Below, one piece after another: positions 17,345-26,060 of a DNA stretch of 64,000 bases. Every line of letters begins with the position of its first letter. Positions within the stretch are counted from its first letter, which is position 1. Under the pieces are notes generated by a model that did no database searches, was not told the origin of the DNA, and saw only the letters and a program-made list of their open reading frames with translations. This DNA is from Anaerolineaceae bacterium UBA1415 (GTDB taxonomy: Bacteria > Chloroflexota > Anaerolineae > Anaerolineales > Anaerolineaceae). The position numbers and the translations under genes were made by a program. The stretch is from contig DBPR01000022.1 in NCBI GenBank assembly GCA_002305635.1, positions 1 to 64,000 of the forward strand. Direction: 5' to 3'.

Positions 17345-18618
17345 GCAAATCAACCCACGCAATTCAGCACAAACAGATCACTGAAGTTTCAAAACCTCGC
17401 CGCTACGGCATGGCCGCTGTGGAAATTGGCATTGCCCTGCTGATCTTCTTCGCTTTCGCGCTCAACATCAGCCCCGATAACAAAACCAATTTCGTCATGA
17501 CCCCGGGCGGCATCACCCAGGGTGTGATGAAAGACCTGATCCTGCCTTCACGCCTGACTTTGATCGTCATGGCCGCTCTGGCATTGATCATTGGCCTGGT
17601 ACAGCTCTTCAAAGGCTTCCAGAAGCGCACCAATCTGATGGTTGGGCTGACCGGCTTTTTGCTCATCATGAGCTTTCTGGTCTGGCAGGGAGCGGGTCAA
17701 TCGCTCAACCTGGGAGGCATGCTCACCAGCGCTGTTTTGCTGGCCGTGCCGATCACCCTGGCTGCCTTCGCCGGCATTCTCAGCGAGCGCTGCGGCATCG
17801 TCAACATTGCCATCGAAGGCATGATGCTCTTCGCGGCAATGACCGGCACCGTCGTTGGTAGCCTGACCGACAGCCTCATCCTCGGCGTGTTGGGAGCGAT
17901 CGTCGGCGCGCTTGCGCTGGCAGCCATCCATGCCATGCTTTCCATTAAATACAAGATCAACCAGACCATTTCCGGCACTGTCATCAACATTTTCTCGGCT
18001 GGCATCACCGCTTATGTCTCCCAGAAATTCCTGCAGGTCAACGAGACCATCAACACGCCCCCCATGTTCGGGCGCGCGCCGATCCCACTCTTGTCAGACA
18101 TTCCCTTTATTGGCCCGATTCTGTTCAACACCAACATTTTCGTTTATCTTTTGTTGATCATTCTGGTCATCCTGCAATTTGCGCTCTTCTCCACCCGTTG
18201 GGGGCTGCGCCTGCGCTCGGTGGGCGAACACCCCAAGGCAGCCGACACGCTTGGCATCAACGTCAATCGCCTGCGCTGGATGGGCGTTTTGCTCAGCGGT
18301 GCCATCGCTGGCCTGGCTGGCGCTTTCTTCACGCTTGGTTCCGTTGGCCGCTTTGAAGAGGGCATGACCGCTGGCAAGGGCTTCATCGGCATAGCCGCCA
18401 TGATCTTTGGCAACTGGAACCCCATCGGATCGCTTGGCGCGGGGCTCCTTTTCGGCTTCGCGGACGCGATCGGCTCGAAGCTTTCCATTTTGGGCAGCGG
18501 CATCCCGACCCAGTTTATGGCAATGGCGCCCTACCTCATCACCATGATCGTCCTGGCTGGCTTTATTGGCAAGGGCCAGGCTCCCGCCGCCGCCGGCACG
18601 CCTTATGATAAGGAATAG
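17341..18618 (+). CDS. Nucleoside ABC importer permease, second subunit
   Basis: Second permease half (425 residues, NupC/YufQ type) forming a heterodimer with the preceding subunit. The core has EGMMLFAAMTG and the coupling segment LRLRSVGEHPKAADTLGIN, equivalent to that of its partner. It is last in the binding protein - ATPase - permease - permease cluster. About 30 bp after its stop lies a GTAG-headed palindrome that may form the 3' end of the message. Confidence 0.92.
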   Translation: MSKSTHAIQHKQITEVSKPRRYGMAAVEIGIALLIFFAFALNISPDNKTNFVMTPGGITQGVMKDLILPSRLTLIVMAALALIIGLVQLFKGFQKRTNLMVGLTGFLLIMSFLVWQGAGQSLNLGGMLTSAVLLAVPITLAAFAGILSERCGIVNIAIEGMMLFAAMTGTVVGSLTDSLILGVLGAIVGALALAAIHAMLSIKYKINQTISGTVINIFSAGITAYVSQKFLQVNETINTPPMFGRAPIPLLSDIPFIGPILFNTNIFVYLLLIILVILQFALFSTRWGLRLRSVGEHPKAADTLGINVNRLRWMGVLLSGAIAGLAGAFFTLGSVGRFEEGMTAGKGFIGIAAMIFGNWNPIGSLGAGLLFGFADAIGSKLSILGSGIPTQFMAMAPYLITMIVLAGFIGKGQAPAAAGTPYDKE

Positions 18619-18648
18619 TCTTTTGTCCAATATACGGATAGTGATATA

Positions 18649-18700
18649 GTAGGTCGAGATTAAGAGTTGACGCGATTTACGCGTCAACTCTTAATCCGAC
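18649..18700 (+). repeat. GTAG-headed palindrome, copy 4
   Basis: Head GTAGGTCGA, perfect 17-bp stem (18658-18674 with 18680-18696, arm GATTAAGAGTTGACGCG), loop ATTTA, tail CGAC. The inner arm is unlike all other copies. Confidence 0.9.
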
Positions 18701-18832
18701 ACCAACAGCGTTATTGCGATACCCGGGACCAAACCATACATACCTTGTTATCCACCAACACATTCACAACTTTCTGGTTAATGACTGGAAGCAAAAACTT
18801 TCCGGCACAAATTCCTCAATTCCCAACCCTTT

Positions 18833-18897
18833 ATTAACAAGCCTTTACCAAATGGCAAGGGCTTGTTAATTCTTGATAAACAAGCCTTTTATTTCTT
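18833..18897 (+). promoter_or_regulatory. Three-segment hairpin set: terminator with competing upstream arm
   Basis: Segment 1 ATTAACAAGCC (18833-18843) pairs with segment 2 GGCTTGTTAAT (18860-18870). Segment 2 also pairs with segment 3 AACAAGCC (18879-18886), which is followed by TTTTATTTCTT. The 2:3 hairpin is a plausible terminator and the 1:2 hairpin would prevent it. This is the layout of an attenuator, 59 bp ahead of the ABC exporter genes. A plain terminator plus a duplicated arm is the alternative. Confidence 0.5.
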
Positions 18898-18955
18898 CTT
18901 TCCACAGACGCGGTATGTTAAACTATAAACGTGTAAATAGAATAATTGGAGAAAT

Positions 18956-19873
18956 ATGGAAACTATTATCGTTAAAAACATCGCAAAAAGTTTCGGCAAG
19001 ACCGAAGCCGTCAAGGACGTTTCCTTCAAGGTCAGCCCTGGGATCATCTTTGGCCTCCTGGGCCCAAATGGTTCCGGAAAGACCACCTCGATCCGCATTT
19101 TGCTGGATATTTACCAGCCCGACCGCGGCACGGTCGAGATTCTCGGCGGCCCCATGGACGAAGGCAAACTCAACAAGATCGGCTACCTGCCCGAAGAACG
19201 CGGCTTGTACCAGGACGTGGAAGTCAACCGCTGTCTGACCTATCTCGCCACTCTCAAAGGCATGAGCAAAGAGCAGATCGCCCAGCGCTTGCCCGTCTGG
19301 CTGGAACGCTTCGACCTGACCGCGCACCAAAAGAAAAAGAACAAAGAGCTCAGCAAGGGTATGCAGCAAAAAGCGCAATTGATCGCCGCGTTGATCCACG
19401 AGCCGGAGATCATCATTATCGACGAGCCCTTCTCCGCGCTCGACCCGGTCAACACCCAACTGGTCAAAGACCTGCTCATCGAATTGCGCAACCAGGGCAA
19501 GACCATCGTCATGTGTACCCACCAAATGAACCAGGTCGAAATGCTTTGCGACCGCCTGGTGCTGATCGATCATGGTCAGGTGCTCCTCGAAGGCAGCCTT
19601 GAAGAAGTGCGCGAGCGCTTCGCCTCCAACCAGATCCTGATCCAAAGCGACAACCCATTGCCCCAGGAGATCGCCGGCGTCGAAAGCATCGTCAAAGAAG
19701 GCCTCCATTACCGCCTGACTCCCTCCGGAAATCTGACCGCGCACGATCTTTTGCGCGAGTTGGTCAGGCAGGGCATCAACCTGAATACCTTTCAAGTTGC
19801 CGTACCTTCGCTGGATGAGATCTTCATCCAGGTTGTAAAAGAAGGCAGGAACGATCATGAACAAAACGATTAA
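18956..19873 (+). CDS. ABC exporter ATPase, NatA-like
   Basis: ATP-binding subunit of 305 residues for the two permeases that follow. Walker A GPNGSGKTT, signature LSKGMQQKAQLIAAL, Walker B IIIIDEPFSALDP, and the C-terminal DUF4162-like tail common in NatA-type proteins (residues ~225-305). The ATG follows TGGAGAAAT. It overlaps the next gene by 17 bp. NatAB relatives export Na+ or small molecules; the cargo here is not known. Confidence 0.9.
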   Translation: METIIVKNIAKSFGKTEAVKDVSFKVSPGIIFGLLGPNGSGKTTSIRILLDIYQPDRGTVEILGGPMDEGKLNKIGYLPEERGLYQDVEVNRCLTYLATLKGMSKEQIAQRLPVWLERFDLTAHQKKKNKELSKGMQQKAQLIAALIHEPEIIIIDEPFSALDPVNTQLVKDLLIELRNQGKTIVMCTHQMNQVEMLCDRLVLIDHGQVLLEGSLEEVRERFASNQILIQSDNPLPQEIAGVESIVKEGLHYRLTPSGNLTAHDLLRELVRQGINLNTFQVAVPSLDEIFIQVVKEGRNDHEQND

Positions 19874-21068
19874 AGTCGCCAGGTTCGAATACCTGCATCA
19901 CGTTGGCAAAAAACGCTTTTGGATCACGCTGATCAGCGCCCCTTTGGGAATGGTGGTCCTTATTTTGGTAACGACCCTGATCACTTTCATGACTATTGAT
20001 AAAAGCCCGATCGGTTTCATCGATCAGGCTGGCCTGATCACTCAGGTCAAGGATCCCAACTACAAACCTGGTTTTTTGGACATTGAGATCGAGATGGTCC
20101 CCTATACCGATGAAGCGACCGCCCGCGCGGACGTTGAAAACAAGACCCTGCAAGCCTTTTTCATCATCCCTGCCGGTTACGAATCGACCTATCAGGTCGA
20201 ATATTACGCCAACAAGATGCCCTCCTCTGATATCACCGAAGAAGTTATTAGCTTTTTATCCAGGAATCTGCGTCTCGGCGACAATATTCCCAATCTGGAG
20301 CGCATTCAGGCGGGCAGCCAGATCAGCCTGCGTTCACTGGACGGCAGCCAGCAATCAGACGGCACAGGCTGGCATCGAATTGTTGTCCCCATCCTGATCG
20401 GGCTTATTTACTTCGTTCTCGTCATGAGCAGCGGCGGCTATTTGCTGCAATCCCTGGTTGAGGAAAAACAAAACCGCACCATGGAGATCATGATCACCTC
20501 CGTCACCCCAAACCAACTGATGGTCGGCAAAACCATCGGCAACATCAGCGTTGGGCTGACACAGATCGGTTTTTGGGCGCTGGTGGCCGCGATCGCGCTG
20601 TTTATCATGCGCAATCGCATACCCTTCCTCAACGACCTGAACCTTTCTGCTGGCTATGTCATCCTCAGCCTGGGCATGATGATCCTGTCCTTCATCGTCA
20701 ATGCCGGTATTATGGCAACCATTGGCGCAACGATGACCACCGTCGAAGAAGGCCAGTCCATCACCGGCCTGATCGTGGTTCCGATGATGCTGCCCTTCTA
20801 TTTTATGCAAGCCTTTTTCACCAACCCCAACGGTACCCTGCCCAAGGTGCTTAGCTACATTCCGGTCAGCGCCCCCCTCTCGATGAGCCTGCGAATGGCT
20901 TTCACCAACATACCCGCCTGGGAGATCATTCTGGTTTACGCCATCCTGATCATCTCAGCCGTGCTCGTTTTGTGGCTCTCCGGCAAAGCCTTTAGCCTGG
21001 GCATGCTTGAATACAGCAAGCGCATCCGCATTCGCGATCTTTTCCGCAAGGAGGTCAGCAATGGCTAA
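19857..21068 (+). CDS. ABC exporter permease, NatB-like, first copy
   Basis: Inner-membrane subunit of 403 residues, ABC-2 type. One helix lies near residues 22-45, a large extracytoplasmic domain follows (~50-170), then five or six helices. The ABC-2 signature EEKQNRTMEIMITSVTPNQLM sits in the cytoplasmic loop. It overlaps the ATPase gene upstream (17 bp) and the second permease downstream (8 bp). The extracytoplasmic domain and the paired permeases suggest a heterodimeric exporter. Confidence 0.87.
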   Translation: MNKTIKVARFEYLHHVGKKRFWITLISAPLGMVVLILVTTLITFMTIDKSPIGFIDQAGLITQVKDPNYKPGFLDIEIEMVPYTDEATARADVENKTLQAFFIIPAGYESTYQVEYYANKMPSSDITEEVISFLSRNLRLGDNIPNLERIQAGSQISLRSLDGSQQSDGTGWHRIVVPILIGLIYFVLVMSSGGYLLQSLVEEKQNRTMEIMITSVTPNQLMVGKTIGNISVGLTQIGFWALVAAIALFIMRNRIPFLNDLNLSAGYVILSLGMMILSFIVNAGIMATIGATMTTVEEGQSITGLIVVPMMLPFYFMQAFFTNPNGTLPKVLSYIPVSAPLSMSLRMAFTNIPAWEIILVYAILIISAVLVLWLSGKAFSLGMLEYSKRIRIRDLFRKEVSNG

Positions 21069-22299
21069 GGTTCGTAAAGTTTTCGCTTTTGAATTTTTCA
21101 ATCTGATCAGCAAGAAGTCTTTTATTCTCAGCCTTATCCTGGTTCCGCTGATCCCTTCCCTGCTCTTCTTTGTTCTGGGCAGGCTCAATCAGGACCAAAC
21201 CCAAAGTCTGACTCAGATTTTCACCTCCGAAGTCGCCAATCCCCTGCCGATCGGCGTGGTCGATCAAAGCGGTCTGGTCAGCGATTATCCATCCTGGCTG
21301 ACCAGGGGCGAACTGATCGAGGTCGTCGATGAAGCCGCCGCCCGCGCCCAGGTTGAGCAAAATCAGATCGAAGGCTTCTTCCTCATCGCGCCCGATTACC
21401 TCGAAAGCGGCAAAGTTACTTTCATCAAACCCGAGATCAACATGGTGACCGAGATCATGCAGCAGCACACCCTCGACAACCTGATCAACTACAATCTGAT
21501 GGGTCAGGATCAGGAGTTGTATCTCAAATACACCAATCCCGTCAACTTCAATTACAACTTCGTCAACGAGCAAACCGCCGACAAACGCGATCAGGAAAGC
21601 CCTATGACCATGCTCGTGCCGTATCTGATCACAATGCTTTTCTATATGGTCATTCTGATCGGCGCGGCATTCATGATCAACGCGGTCGGTAAGGACAAAG
21701 ACAACAAAACCATCGAGATTCTCATGACCTCGACCAATCCGATTGAGCTCTTTTTTGGCAAGCTGCTGGCCTATGGCTCAGCCAGCCTGCTGCAATTGCT
21801 GGCCTGGGCGGGGGCTTTCGTCCTCGTATCAAAGATCGGCGGAACGAGCCTTTCCTTTATGCAGGGCTTTGATATTCCTGCCAGCCTGTTCCTTTGGGCA
21901 ATTCCTTTCTTCGCCCTCGGATACATGATCTACGGCTCTCTAATGGCAGGCATCGGCGCCATGGCCCCCAACATCCGCGAGGGAAATCAATCTTCCTTTA
22001 TCCTCATGCTGCCGCTGATGTTCGTCCTGATGAATATCTTTCAGCTGATCGACAAACCGAATGGAACCTTTACGGTCTTCCTGAGCCTGTTCCCGCTCAC
22101 CTCGCCGGTGACAATGATGACCCGCCTCAGCATCGGTCAGGTGCCGCTCTGGCAGATCCTGCTGGCATTGTTGCTCCTGGTCTTGTTTGTGATCCTGACC
22201 ATCCGCGCAGTGGCGAACCTGTTCAGCTCCCAAACCCTGCTCAGCGGAGACAAATTCAACATGAAGACCTTCTTTCGAACCCTGTTCGTAGGAAAATAG
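21061..22299 (+). CDS. ABC exporter permease, NatB-like, second copy
   Basis: Paralogue of the preceding permease (412 residues from the ATG at 21061, which has AAGGAGGTCAGC before it). It shows the same architecture, with the loop signature KDKDNKTIEILMTSTNPIELF. It is the last gene of the three-gene operon; a strong terminator follows 24 bp after the stop. The two permeases are diverged, consistent with an old duplication and obligate pairing. Confidence 0.87.
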   Translation: MAKVRKVFAFEFFNLISKKSFILSLILVPLIPSLLFFVLGRLNQDQTQSLTQIFTSEVANPLPIGVVDQSGLVSDYPSWLTRGELIEVVDEAAARAQVEQNQIEGFFLIAPDYLESGKVTFIKPEINMVTEIMQQHTLDNLINYNLMGQDQELYLKYTNPVNFNYNFVNEQTADKRDQESPMTMLVPYLITMLFYMVILIGAAFMINAVGKDKDNKTIEILMTSTNPIELFFGKLLAYGSASLLQLLAWAGAFVLVSKIGGTSLSFMQGFDIPASLFLWAIPFFALGYMIYGSLMAGIGAMAPNIREGNQSSFILMLPLMFVLMNIFQLIDKPNGTFTVFLSLFPLTSPVTMMTRLSIGQVPLWQILLALLLLVLFVILTIRAVANLFSSQTLLSGDKFNMKTFFRTLFVGK

Positions 22300-22322
22300 C
22301 TACCAAACATTTACCTTTTGAA

Positions 22323-22357
22323 AAGAAGCTGGTGTAAATTCCACCAGCTTCTTTTGT
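22323..22357 (+). terminator. Rho-independent terminator of the ABC exporter operon
   Basis: AAGAAGCTGGTG (22323-22334) pairs perfectly with CACCAGCTTCTT (22342-22353) and TTT follows. The stem is 12 bp with a loop of about 7. Confidence 0.92.
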
Positions 22358-22375
22358 AAGAGAAAGGTGATTTTA

Positions 22376-22430
22376 GTAGGTCGAGATTGAGAACCAGGCG
22401 TTGAAACGCCTGGTTCTCAATCCGACGTCC
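22376..22430 (+). repeat. GTAG-headed palindrome, copy 5
   Basis: Head GTAGGTCGA, stem 22385-22402 with 22405-22422 (arm GATTGAGAACCAGGCGTT, perfect), tail CGACGTCC. It lies just behind the exporter terminator. A degenerate relative follows at about 22489-22530. Confidence 0.9.
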
Positions 22431-22610
22431 AAGCACTTATTTGTTACTGCATAGTGCTTTTGTGATGAGAATAAACATGACAAGGTCGAAACGAAGTACC
22501 CGTAAGGGTATTGACAAGAGAAGCCTGTGTGATGTACTCTATCCTGCCCATTGGCGTATCTCTTGCAACCAATCTTAAACGCTATATTAATTTCGCTTGG
22601 TGAACCAATT

Positions 22611-23762
22611 ATGAAAAATAAAACTTTTCTCGCAATTATCCTGATCACAATGCTGCTTACAGCAGCCTGCAACAGATCAAGCCAACCAACCCCAACGGAT
22701 CAGCTGGATCAAATCCGCACGGCGGCTGCCCGTACGGTTGAAGCAATGACCACAGAAATTGTCCTAACCGCTCAAATCGCTCAGACCCAAACCGCGCTTG
22801 CTATCCCTTCGCAAAGCACGGATGAGACTCCCACCGCGGCGACGCCCTTGCCCTCTGCCGTTCCAACCGCCGGGAGCACCCCAACCGCTGCTGCTACAGA
22901 AGGCGGCCAGGCTGAAACACCCTGCAACCTGGCGGGCTTCGTCACCGAAACCATCCCCGACGGCTCGCAGTTTACGCCTGGCGTCAGCTACACCAAAACC
23001 TGGACGCTGCGAAACGATGGTAACTGCACCTGGACCAAAGACTATTCGGTCGTCTTCGTCAGCGGCACATCCATGTCCGCCCCGGCCAGCATGCCCCTGA
23101 CCGACAAAAACATTGCCCCTGGCGAGAGCGTCGTGATCAGCATGCCCCTCACCGCGCCAAATACCGCTGGCGCCTACAAGGCGGAATTCAAACTTCGCAG
23201 CGCTGAAGGCGTTATTTTCGCCTTCAAAAATGTTGAACACACCTTTTGGGTCGAGATCCAGGTTCGGGGAGATGTCATCAACCTGGCAGATTCCTACTGC
23301 TCCGCCGCCTGGTCAAGCACAGTCGGCACGCTACCTTGCCCGGGCAAAGCGGGCGATGCTGGCGGCTTTGTTTACTCCGACCCAACCCCGCATCTTGAAA
23401 ATGGCTCAACCGATGACGAACCTGCGCTTTGGCTGGGTTTGCAAAACGCGGACGATTCTTACCTCAAGGCCGTCTTCCCCAGTATGGTCATCCCTGAAAA
23501 AGCCAAATTCACCACCTTTTTAGGCTGCCTGCGCGGCAACACTGCCTGCGAAGTGGAGTTTATCCTCAATTATCAGGACGCCAGCGGCGGCCTGCATGAA
23601 ATTGGCAGCTGGACCGAAACCCACGACGGACAGATCACCCATATCGAGGTCGATCTAAGCGGCTTTGGCGGAAAACAAACCACCATCGTCTTCCTACTGC
23701 GCGCCAAAGGCAACCCCTCCGGCGACGTGGTTCACCTCTTGATGCCCATGATCCAACCCTAA
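22611..23762 (+). CDS. Lipoprotein with NBR1-type Ig-like domain (long form)
   Basis: Secreted, lipid-anchored protein of 383 residues; role unknown. The signal peptide ends in the lipobox TAAC (C21). A Thr/Ala/Pro-rich linker follows to about residue 110, then an Ig-like domain related to that of NBR1 (TKTWTLRNDGNCTWTKDYSV) at about 115-210. A C-terminal beta-rich domain lies at about 220-383. Similar lipoproteins are frequent in Anaerolineae. The ATG at 22611 is chosen because the signal peptide starts there. A shorter paralogue lies 480 bp downstream. Confidence 0.75.
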   Translation: MKNKTFLAIILITMLLTAACNRSSQPTPTDQLDQIRTAAARTVEAMTTEIVLTAQIAQTQTALAIPSQSTDETPTAATPLPSAVPTAGSTPTAAATEGGQAETPCNLAGFVTETIPDGSQFTPGVSYTKTWTLRNDGNCTWTKDYSVVFVSGTSMSAPASMPLTDKNIAPGESVVISMPLTAPNTAGAYKAEFKLRSAEGVIFAFKNVEHTFWVEIQVRGDVINLADSYCSAAWSSTVGTLPCPGKAGDAGGFVYSDPTPHLENGSTDDEPALWLGLQNADDSYLKAVFPSMVIPEKAKFTTFLGCLRGNTACEVEFILNYQDASGGLHEIGSWTETHDGQITHIEVDLSGFGGKQTTIVFLLRAKGNPSGDVVHLLMPMIQP

Positions 23763-24240
23763 ACTTGCATCAAATCACAATTCAGGTTGTGACGAAGAGC
23801 CCGAAAGGGTATTGAAAAATGAGCGTTTCGACGCCTATTTCTCAATCCGACGGTAACACTTACTTCTCACATGGGAGAAGGTGCTTTTTTAAGCCTTCTC
23901 CGCTCGGGAGAAAGGCCTGCCCTCTCAGCAGGAGAGGGTGCCCGCAGGGCGGATGAGGGCAAGCCCACAGGATATGTGCTATGAAAAGAAAAAATGAGTT
24001 AGGTACTTGTAAAGCTGATGAGGCACTTTGGCACTTTGAATGAGGACTTATGCCTTCTCTCGTTGAAGCAAGGTCATTATAAAACCTCGTGAAAAGTGCT
24101 CGTTAGCGAATTGAGAATACCCTCATACGCGAGTTTTTCCAATCTCGACAATAAATCACAATTCGGCCTCATCGCAAACTTGACAAATATGGGTTTAACC
24201 TTGACAATTAATCATTATTCATGAGAAAAAAGGACGGTTG
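23763..24240. repeat. Gene-free stretch with degenerate palindromes
   Basis: No gene seen. A decayed GTAG-family palindrome spans about 23790-23853 (outer ATTGA/TCAAT and CCGACGG tail remain). A GGAGAAGG...CCTTCTCC hairpin lies at 23873-23901, and a CCTCTC...GAGAGGGTG repeat of the type common in intergenic DNA at 23921-23962. An isolated partial copy is visible near 24108-24155. Confidence 0.6.
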
Positions 24241-24900
24241 ATGATGAAGAAACAATCCCTCCACAAACTATTCCTGCTGGTGCTGATCGCCGCGCTGGCT
24301 TTGAGTGCCTGCGGGCCAAAAAACGACCCCAAGGCTGCTGAAGTTCAGCTCACCAACGTGGCTGAAACCGTTGCGGTGCAATTCACCAAAACCGCTCAGG
24401 CGCGCCCCAGCGACACCCCGATCCCAACCGCGACAGAATACATCATGCCAACCATGACGCCAACTGCCATGCCAACAATGACCGTTCCGACTGCCTCAAT
24501 CGGCACCACCCCCTCAACAACGGCTGTCACAACCGCGACCCTCGCGCCGACCCCAGCCGGCGGCGTTGACGCTGGCGTTTGGGCCCGCAGTGACCCAATG
24601 GACGGCACCAACATCCCCGCCGGAAGCCAGTTCAAGGTCACCGTCACCCTGATGAACACCGGCACGACAACCTGGAACACCAGTTATTACATCCAGATGA
24701 CCGGCGGCGACAACCTCGGCCTTAAGCTGACCAAATTCCAGATGCCCTACGAAGTTCCACCGCAAATGAGCGTTCAGTTCACATTCGATTTCACCGCGCC
24801 CAGCACAGCTGGCAAGGTCAAAAACGACTGGAACATCGTCAACCCCGGCAACGTCGCCTTCGGCGTCTTTTGGTGTGAGTACAACATTGTCACACCCTAA
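24241..24900 (+). CDS. Lipoprotein with NBR1-type Ig-like domain (short form)
   Basis: A 219-residue relative of the longer lipoprotein upstream, lacking its C-terminal domain. Lipobox LSAC near residue 22, a very Thr/Pro-rich linker (residues ~55-110), then an Ig-like domain with the VTLMNTGTTTWNTSYYIQMT pattern of the NBR1 family. AGGACGG lies at 24231-24237; ATG 24241 or 24244 may be the start. Function unknown; surface exposure is inferred from the lipobox. Confidence 0.75.
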   Translation: MMKKQSLHKLFLLVLIAALALSACGPKNDPKAAEVQLTNVAETVAVQFTKTAQARPSDTPIPTATEYIMPTMTPTAMPTMTVPTASIGTTPSTTAVTTATLAPTPAGGVDAGVWARSDPMDGTNIPAGSQFKVTVTLMNTGTTTWNTSYYIQMTGGDNLGLKLTKFQMPYEVPPQMSVQFTFDFTAPSTAGKVKNDWNIVNPGNVAFGVFWCEYNIVTP

Positions 24901-25978
24901 TTCCAGAGATGAGCGATTGAAGAATGAAATTAAAGCCGAGGCATACCACCTCGGCTTTATTGATATTGGCTTCACCACCCCCGATGTTGACGTTAACTAC
25001 GCGCAGTTTCTTGAATGGACTGAGAAAGGCTGTCAGGCCGGCATGCAATATCTGGCCAGGAACAACACCCTCTCAGTCCGTCAATCAGCAAAAAATCTTC
25101 TTCCGGAATGTGAGACCGTCATTTGCCTGGCTTATCCCTATCCTTTGATAGCCCCAACCGCGACGGAAGACCAGGGGCGGATCGCCTCTTATGCCCTCTT
25201 GCAGGATTATCACATTACCGTTTCTGAATTGGCAAACAAGCTGGTTAAAAAGATATCTCAACTTTTAGGCGACCAGCTTTTGGCTCAGGTGCATCTCGAC
25301 ACCAGCCCAATCCTTGAAAAAAGCTACGCGCGGCAAGCTGGTCTGGGTTGGATCGGGCGCAATTCCCTGCTGATCCACCCAAAGTACGGCTCGGGTCTCT
25401 TCCTATGCGAGATCCTGATCAATATTTCCATCGAACCGGACTCTCCTTTTACCACAGACGGCTGCCAGAACTGCCTGCGCTGCCTCAATGCCTGCCCGAC
25501 CAAAGCCATTTTACCCAACCGCAGCATCGACGCCCGCCGCTGCCTGAGCTACCTCACCATCGAAAACCGAGGAGAGATCCCTAAAGAATTCCGCCAGGCG
25601 ATGGGAAACCGCATTTTTGGTTGTGACCAATGCCAGCTCGCCTGCCCTTACAACAAGCAATCCAAAACATCGCTTAACGCTGAAAGCGGACAGCCCACCA
25701 TCAATCCGACCCCGGAATTAGACGATAGTTTCGCCATGACTGAAGAGGAATTCCACAGCCACTACAAGCAAAATCCGGTCTTACGGGCAAAATACACCGG
25801 CTTTCGCCGCAACCTTGCCATTGCCATGGGCAATTCTGAAAACCCCGATTTCTTACCCCTGCTTCATCAAGCCCAAAACACCGAACCAAACCCGATCGTC
25901 GCTGAAGCGATTGCCTGGGCAATCAACAACTTAGAACCTTCTGCCAATCCGCAACCCGACCCTTCTTTTATGGCATAA
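24875..25978 (+). CDS. queG: Epoxyqueuosine reductase QueG
   Basis: Last step of queuosine synthesis in tRNA: reduces epoxyqueuosine with cobalamin and two [4Fe-4S] clusters. The cluster ligands are visible as CQNCLRCLNACP and, later, CDQCQLACPYN, with the linking CLSYLTIENRGEIP. The flavin/cobalamin-type domain shows GLGWIGRNSLLIHP. The C-terminal HEAT-like tail is present (367 residues). The GTG at 24875 would overlap the previous gene by 26 bp; TTG codons at 24887 and 24917 are other possible starts, the last beginning right at the conserved domain. Confidence 0.93.
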   Translation: MSTTLSHPNSRDERLKNEIKAEAYHLGFIDIGFTTPDVDVNYAQFLEWTEKGCQAGMQYLARNNTLSVRQSAKNLLPECETVICLAYPYPLIAPTATEDQGRIASYALLQDYHITVSELANKLVKKISQLLGDQLLAQVHLDTSPILEKSYARQAGLGWIGRNSLLIHPKYGSGLFLCEILINISIEPDSPFTTDGCQNCLRCLNACPTKAILPNRSIDARRCLSYLTIENRGEIPKEFRQAMGNRIFGCDQCQLACPYNKQSKTSLNAESGQPTINPTPELDDSFAMTEEEFHSHYKQNPVLRAKYTGFRRNLAIAMGNSENPDFLPLLHQAQNTEPNPIVAEAIAWAINNLEPSANPQPDPSFMA

Positions 25979-26060
25979 TTATGCAATCTGGCATCATGCG
26001 ACGAGGAGTTTCTGTGCGAATTTTGGAAATTATTTCTCTCCCACACGGGGAGCGCGAATA

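Noticed and set aside
19881..19900. GGTTCGAATACC as a tRNA T-arm.
   Set aside because: It lies inside the permease coding sequence and no cloverleaf can be drawn around it. No tRNA was found anywhere in the window.
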